Shown one piece after another: positions 61,810 to 64,000 of a stretch of DNA of 64,000 bases; the first letter of the stretch is position 1, and every line of letters starts with the position of its first letter. The stretch lies in the NCBI GenBank assembly GCA_941918925.1, contig OW799233.1:44010275-44074274 (forward strand). Direction: 5' to 3'. This DNA is from Phyto melanocephala (Eukaryota; Arthropoda; Insecta; Diptera; Rhinophoridae). Below the pieces are notes generated by a model. The model was not told the origin of the DNA and did not search any database. It worked only from the letters and a program-made list of their open reading frames with translations. The position numbers were made by a program, and so were the translations under genes.

Positions 61810-62460
61810 TTCATCGATGGTTCGAAAAAGTCATTGATCTCTAAGACTAAGAGAAAGTGGCCAAAGTCTTCGTTTTTAGCAGAAACTATGAATCGTTCGT
61901 TATTTTTAGTACAAAATGATTTAAAGTCTATAAATCCCGTAGAAACAAGCGGAAGACCCAAAAAAATTTCAAAAACAACATATATCCGTATTGTAACTCG
62001 TGCAAAGAAGAATCCATTTGTCTTCAAGAGCAATTTCTTCAGATATTGAAAAATGTTGCGAACATTTTATCGTCGACTACAAAAATCTCATATACCATTA
62101 CGAATATCCAGAAGAGTCCATTTGCTTAGACAAAAAAATTTATAGGTTAGTTTGGCGTTTGGAAGAAGTCGTTGCAATTGGTCCGGAGCAGACGCTAAAA
62201 AAATTTCGAAACATTTTGTGGAGCGATGATTATGTGCCTTTTCTTGGCAGGCCAAGGCAATCTCTGAACTATCGAAAATCTTTGGGGAGTTAGAACAATG
62301 ATTTGGATATGAGGTTTTTAAAAATAAGGACCAGTTATAGAATATCGTTCAAAAAACTTGGTATAAAATACCAGTAGAGACATGCAGGAAGCTTGTTGCC
62401 AGCATTTCAAAAAGAGTCAACAAAATAATGGAGGATATACCGGCATTTAACGAAGCTTAG
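61810..62460 (+). pseudogene. Tc1-like transposase, frameshifted and deleted
   Basis: Pieces in different frames: ETSGRPKKISKTTYIRIVTR (GRPK linker after the paired-like HTH), then SSRAISSDIEK, a short FRNILWSDD like the 'VLFSDE' catalytic block, and IPVETCRKLVASISKRVNKI at the C terminus ending at a stop near 62460. The region between the last two blocks is mostly missing. A dead copy. Confidence 0.75.
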
Positions 62461-62737
62461 GTAATATAACTTAATTTAGCAGAAAAAGTTTGAAATTTTA
62501 AAATGTTTGATTATTTTAATTATATGTATTTATTATTTTTTTCCAATGATTTTTGATTAAATTAAATTCTTACTTTTTGAACAATATGTACTTAATTTAA
62601 TTTATTTTATTTTTTTTTTTTTAGATATTATATTATTTTTAATGTTATAATCAAGGTATATTAATTCATCAGGTAATTGCAGTACGGAGAGAATTTCTTT
62701 GCTTTTATTTTTTATATATGAAGTTTGACATTTTAAA

Positions 62738-63598
62738 TCTATCTATCTATCTATATAAAAGTGAAACTCTGTGTGTGTTAGCTATAGACTCCGAAACTGT
62801 AAAACCGATCGGGCTCAAACTTTGGTAAGTTGTTGTACACATACCAGGGAGTGTTTATGGGTGAAAAAAAGTGGGCGGAGCCACGCCCATAAAAAATTAG
62901 TTATCAGTTTTAGCTACTTGCACTTGACCGATTTTTCTGAAACTTTGCACACATATCGAGCTGTCATGACTAAATAATTTCGTGATAAGAAAAGTGGGCG
63001 GGGCCACGCCCCTAAAAAAGTTTTCATTTTGAGGTACTTGCACTGGACCGATTTTTCTGAAACTTTGCACACATATTGAGCTGTCATGACTTTATAATTT
63101 CGTGATTAAAAAGTGGGCGGGACCACGCCCATAAAAAATTAGTTATCAGATTTGGCTACTTGCACTGGACCGAATTTTCTGAAACTTTGCAAACATACTG
63201 AGCTGTCATGACTTTACACTTTCGTCATTAGAAAAGTGGGCAGTGCCACGCCCATTAAAAAAAAGGTATCATTTTGAGGTACTTTCACTGGACCGATTTT
63301 TTTGAAACTTTGCACACATATTGAGTTGTCATGACTATACAGTTTCGCGTTTAGAAAAGTGGGCAGTGCCACGCCCATAAAAAAAGGTATCATTTCGAGG
63401 TACTTACACTGGACCGATTTTTCTGCAACTTTGCACACTTATTGAGCTGTCATGACTATACAGTTTCGTAATTAGAAAAGTGGGCATTGCCACGCTCATA
63501 AAGAAAAAGTTGTTAGCCTTTCACTTGATATTCAATTAAAATTCAGAATGCATTTTGATTCATTAAGGGGCGTAGCAACGCGCGCCAGGTTTGGCTAG
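62738..63598 (+). mobile_element. Non-autonomous Helitron, 861 bp
   Basis: Starts TCTATCTATCTATCTATATA after a host A and ends GCCAGGTTTGGCTAG before a host T. A TC 5' end, CTAG 3' end, no duplication and A/T flanks fit Helitron insertion. GCCA-GGTT-TGGC is a small hairpin just before CTAG. The uninterrupted family-X sequence around 5900-5950 shows the target. No Rep/helicase frame. Confidence 0.85.
62871..63500 (+). repeat. ~121-bp tandem repeats inside the Helitron
   Basis: Units start with GTGGGC at 62871, 62994, 63113, 63236, 63359 and 63480 (the last partial). Each carries GTGGGCG...CACGCCC, ACTGGACCGATTTTTCTGAA and GAGCTGTCATGACT. GTGGGCG/CGCCCAC can pair within a unit. Confidence 0.9.
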
Positions 63599-63905
63599 TT
63601 AATGATAGAGAGAAATTTGTTTTTTATCTATAGACTTTGACAGCTGAAATTAAAAATAAGTGAAGAAAAAATAATCAGCTGACGAAACAAGACTACCTGA
63701 TAAATAAATGTACCTTGGCTATAACAAAAGAAACTAGTATGTATTTCTTTTTCCTTTTGATTTAAATAAACTTCCGGTTACGAGCCTTTAAAAAATATTT
63801 CAGGCTGTATTTATTATTTTGACCAAGTGTGTGTCTGCAGTTTTTTCTTAGAATCTCCTTTAAAAATGTATAAATTTAAAATATCGGCTGTGTTCTGCAT
63901 TCCTA

Positions 63906-63997
63906 GTGAAATTAAATCACTCGGAATTGTCATGAAATTGTCGTTATAAACAATAACACTACAATGGCAATTCTATTTGATTTAATTTCACTCTGAA
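63906..63997. repeat. Inverted repeat at window end
   Basis: AGTGAAATTAAATCACTCGG (63904) and ATTTGATTTAATTTCACTCT (63975-63994) are inverted arms ~50 bp apart. Probably a small MITE, or the start of one cut by the window edge. Confidence 0.6.
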
Positions 63998-64000
63998 TAC

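Larger units (their letters stand above)
62652..63717. mobile_element. hAT-type MITE family X (copy 3), split by a Helitron
   Basis: Ends CAAGGTATATTAATTCATCA and reverse complement CAAGGTACATTTATTTATCA. Flanks GTTATAAT (62644-62651) and GCTATAAC (63718-63725) agree at 6 of 8 positions. It lies inverted relative to copy 1; GACGAAACAAGACTACCTGA marks its right side. Confidence 0.8.
61449..63826 (+). mobile_element. Tc1-like element relic interrupted by a hAT MITE
   Basis: TTGGTCAAAATAATAAATAC-type ends: left outer at 61454 (ATGGTCAAAATAATAAGTAC), a second direct copy at 61662, and the inverse at 63804-63825 (GTATTTATTATTTTGACCAA). Two direct copies ~210 bp apart at the left are what IR/DR-type Tc1 elements have. 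A broken transposase lies at 61810-62460. A family-X hAT element occupies 62652-63717. Confidence 0.7.

Overview
This is a window of an insect nuclear genome, almost certainly a higher (brachyceran) fly and most like a calyptrate such as a blow fly. The evidence is very AT-rich DNA with short introns, a tandem set of ZAD C2H2 zinc-finger genes, clear Rab23 and rumpelstiltskin (rump) orthologues, and dense copies of the dipteran 'mini-me'-type interspersed repeat (core TTCCGACCCCATAAAGTATA followed by a GTCY-rich microsatellite). Nothing prokaryotic is present: no operons, CRISPR arrays or phage genes. The species assignment is inference.

Layout. 1-4817 is a nearly complete Ty3/gypsy (mag-like) LTR retrotransposon with one intact fused Gag-Pol frame; its 5' LTR is cut by the window edge. 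5.0-6.3 kb is a hAT-type MITE split by a mini-me-like repeat. 6.57-14.15 kb is the gene-rich part: three ZAD zinc-finger genes (one on +, two on -) with the same five-exon architecture and identical intron phases. 15-32.4 kb is repeat-dominated: MITEs, an R1-type LINE 3' end, pogo, mariner and PIF/Harbinger transposase relics, a second LINE 3' end cut by a TIR element, and many mini-me-like copies. 36.95-37.68 kb is intronless Rab23, preceded by a perfect 274-bp tandem duplication. 39.7-44.1 kb is a nested set of elements built on a non-autonomous hAT element. 44.9-49.2 kb is a pogo/Tigger-like relic filled with other repeats, including an 8.6-copy, 166-bp satellite. 51.17-52.19 kb is a SAP-domain SARNP/Tho1-like mRNA-export factor. 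54.1-56.7 kb holds the 3' exons of rump (hnRNP M-like) on the minus strand; its 5' exons were not found. 57-64 kb is again repeats, ending in a Helitron inside a hAT MITE inside a Tc1-like element.

How genes relate. The host genes do not form one pathway. The ZAD proteins are probable DNA-binding transcription factors expanded in tandem. SARNP and rump both act in mRNP biology (nuclear export; mRNA localisation and splicing). Rab23 is a vesicle-traffic and planar-polarity GTPase. From memory the Drosophila counterparts are on chromosome arm 3R, which would make this Muller element E; that should be checked.

I found no convincing new functional system. The notable content is transposon archaeology: several insertions can be proven from target-site duplications and from paralogous empty sites inside the window. 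All splice sites were read by eye and need transcript support.
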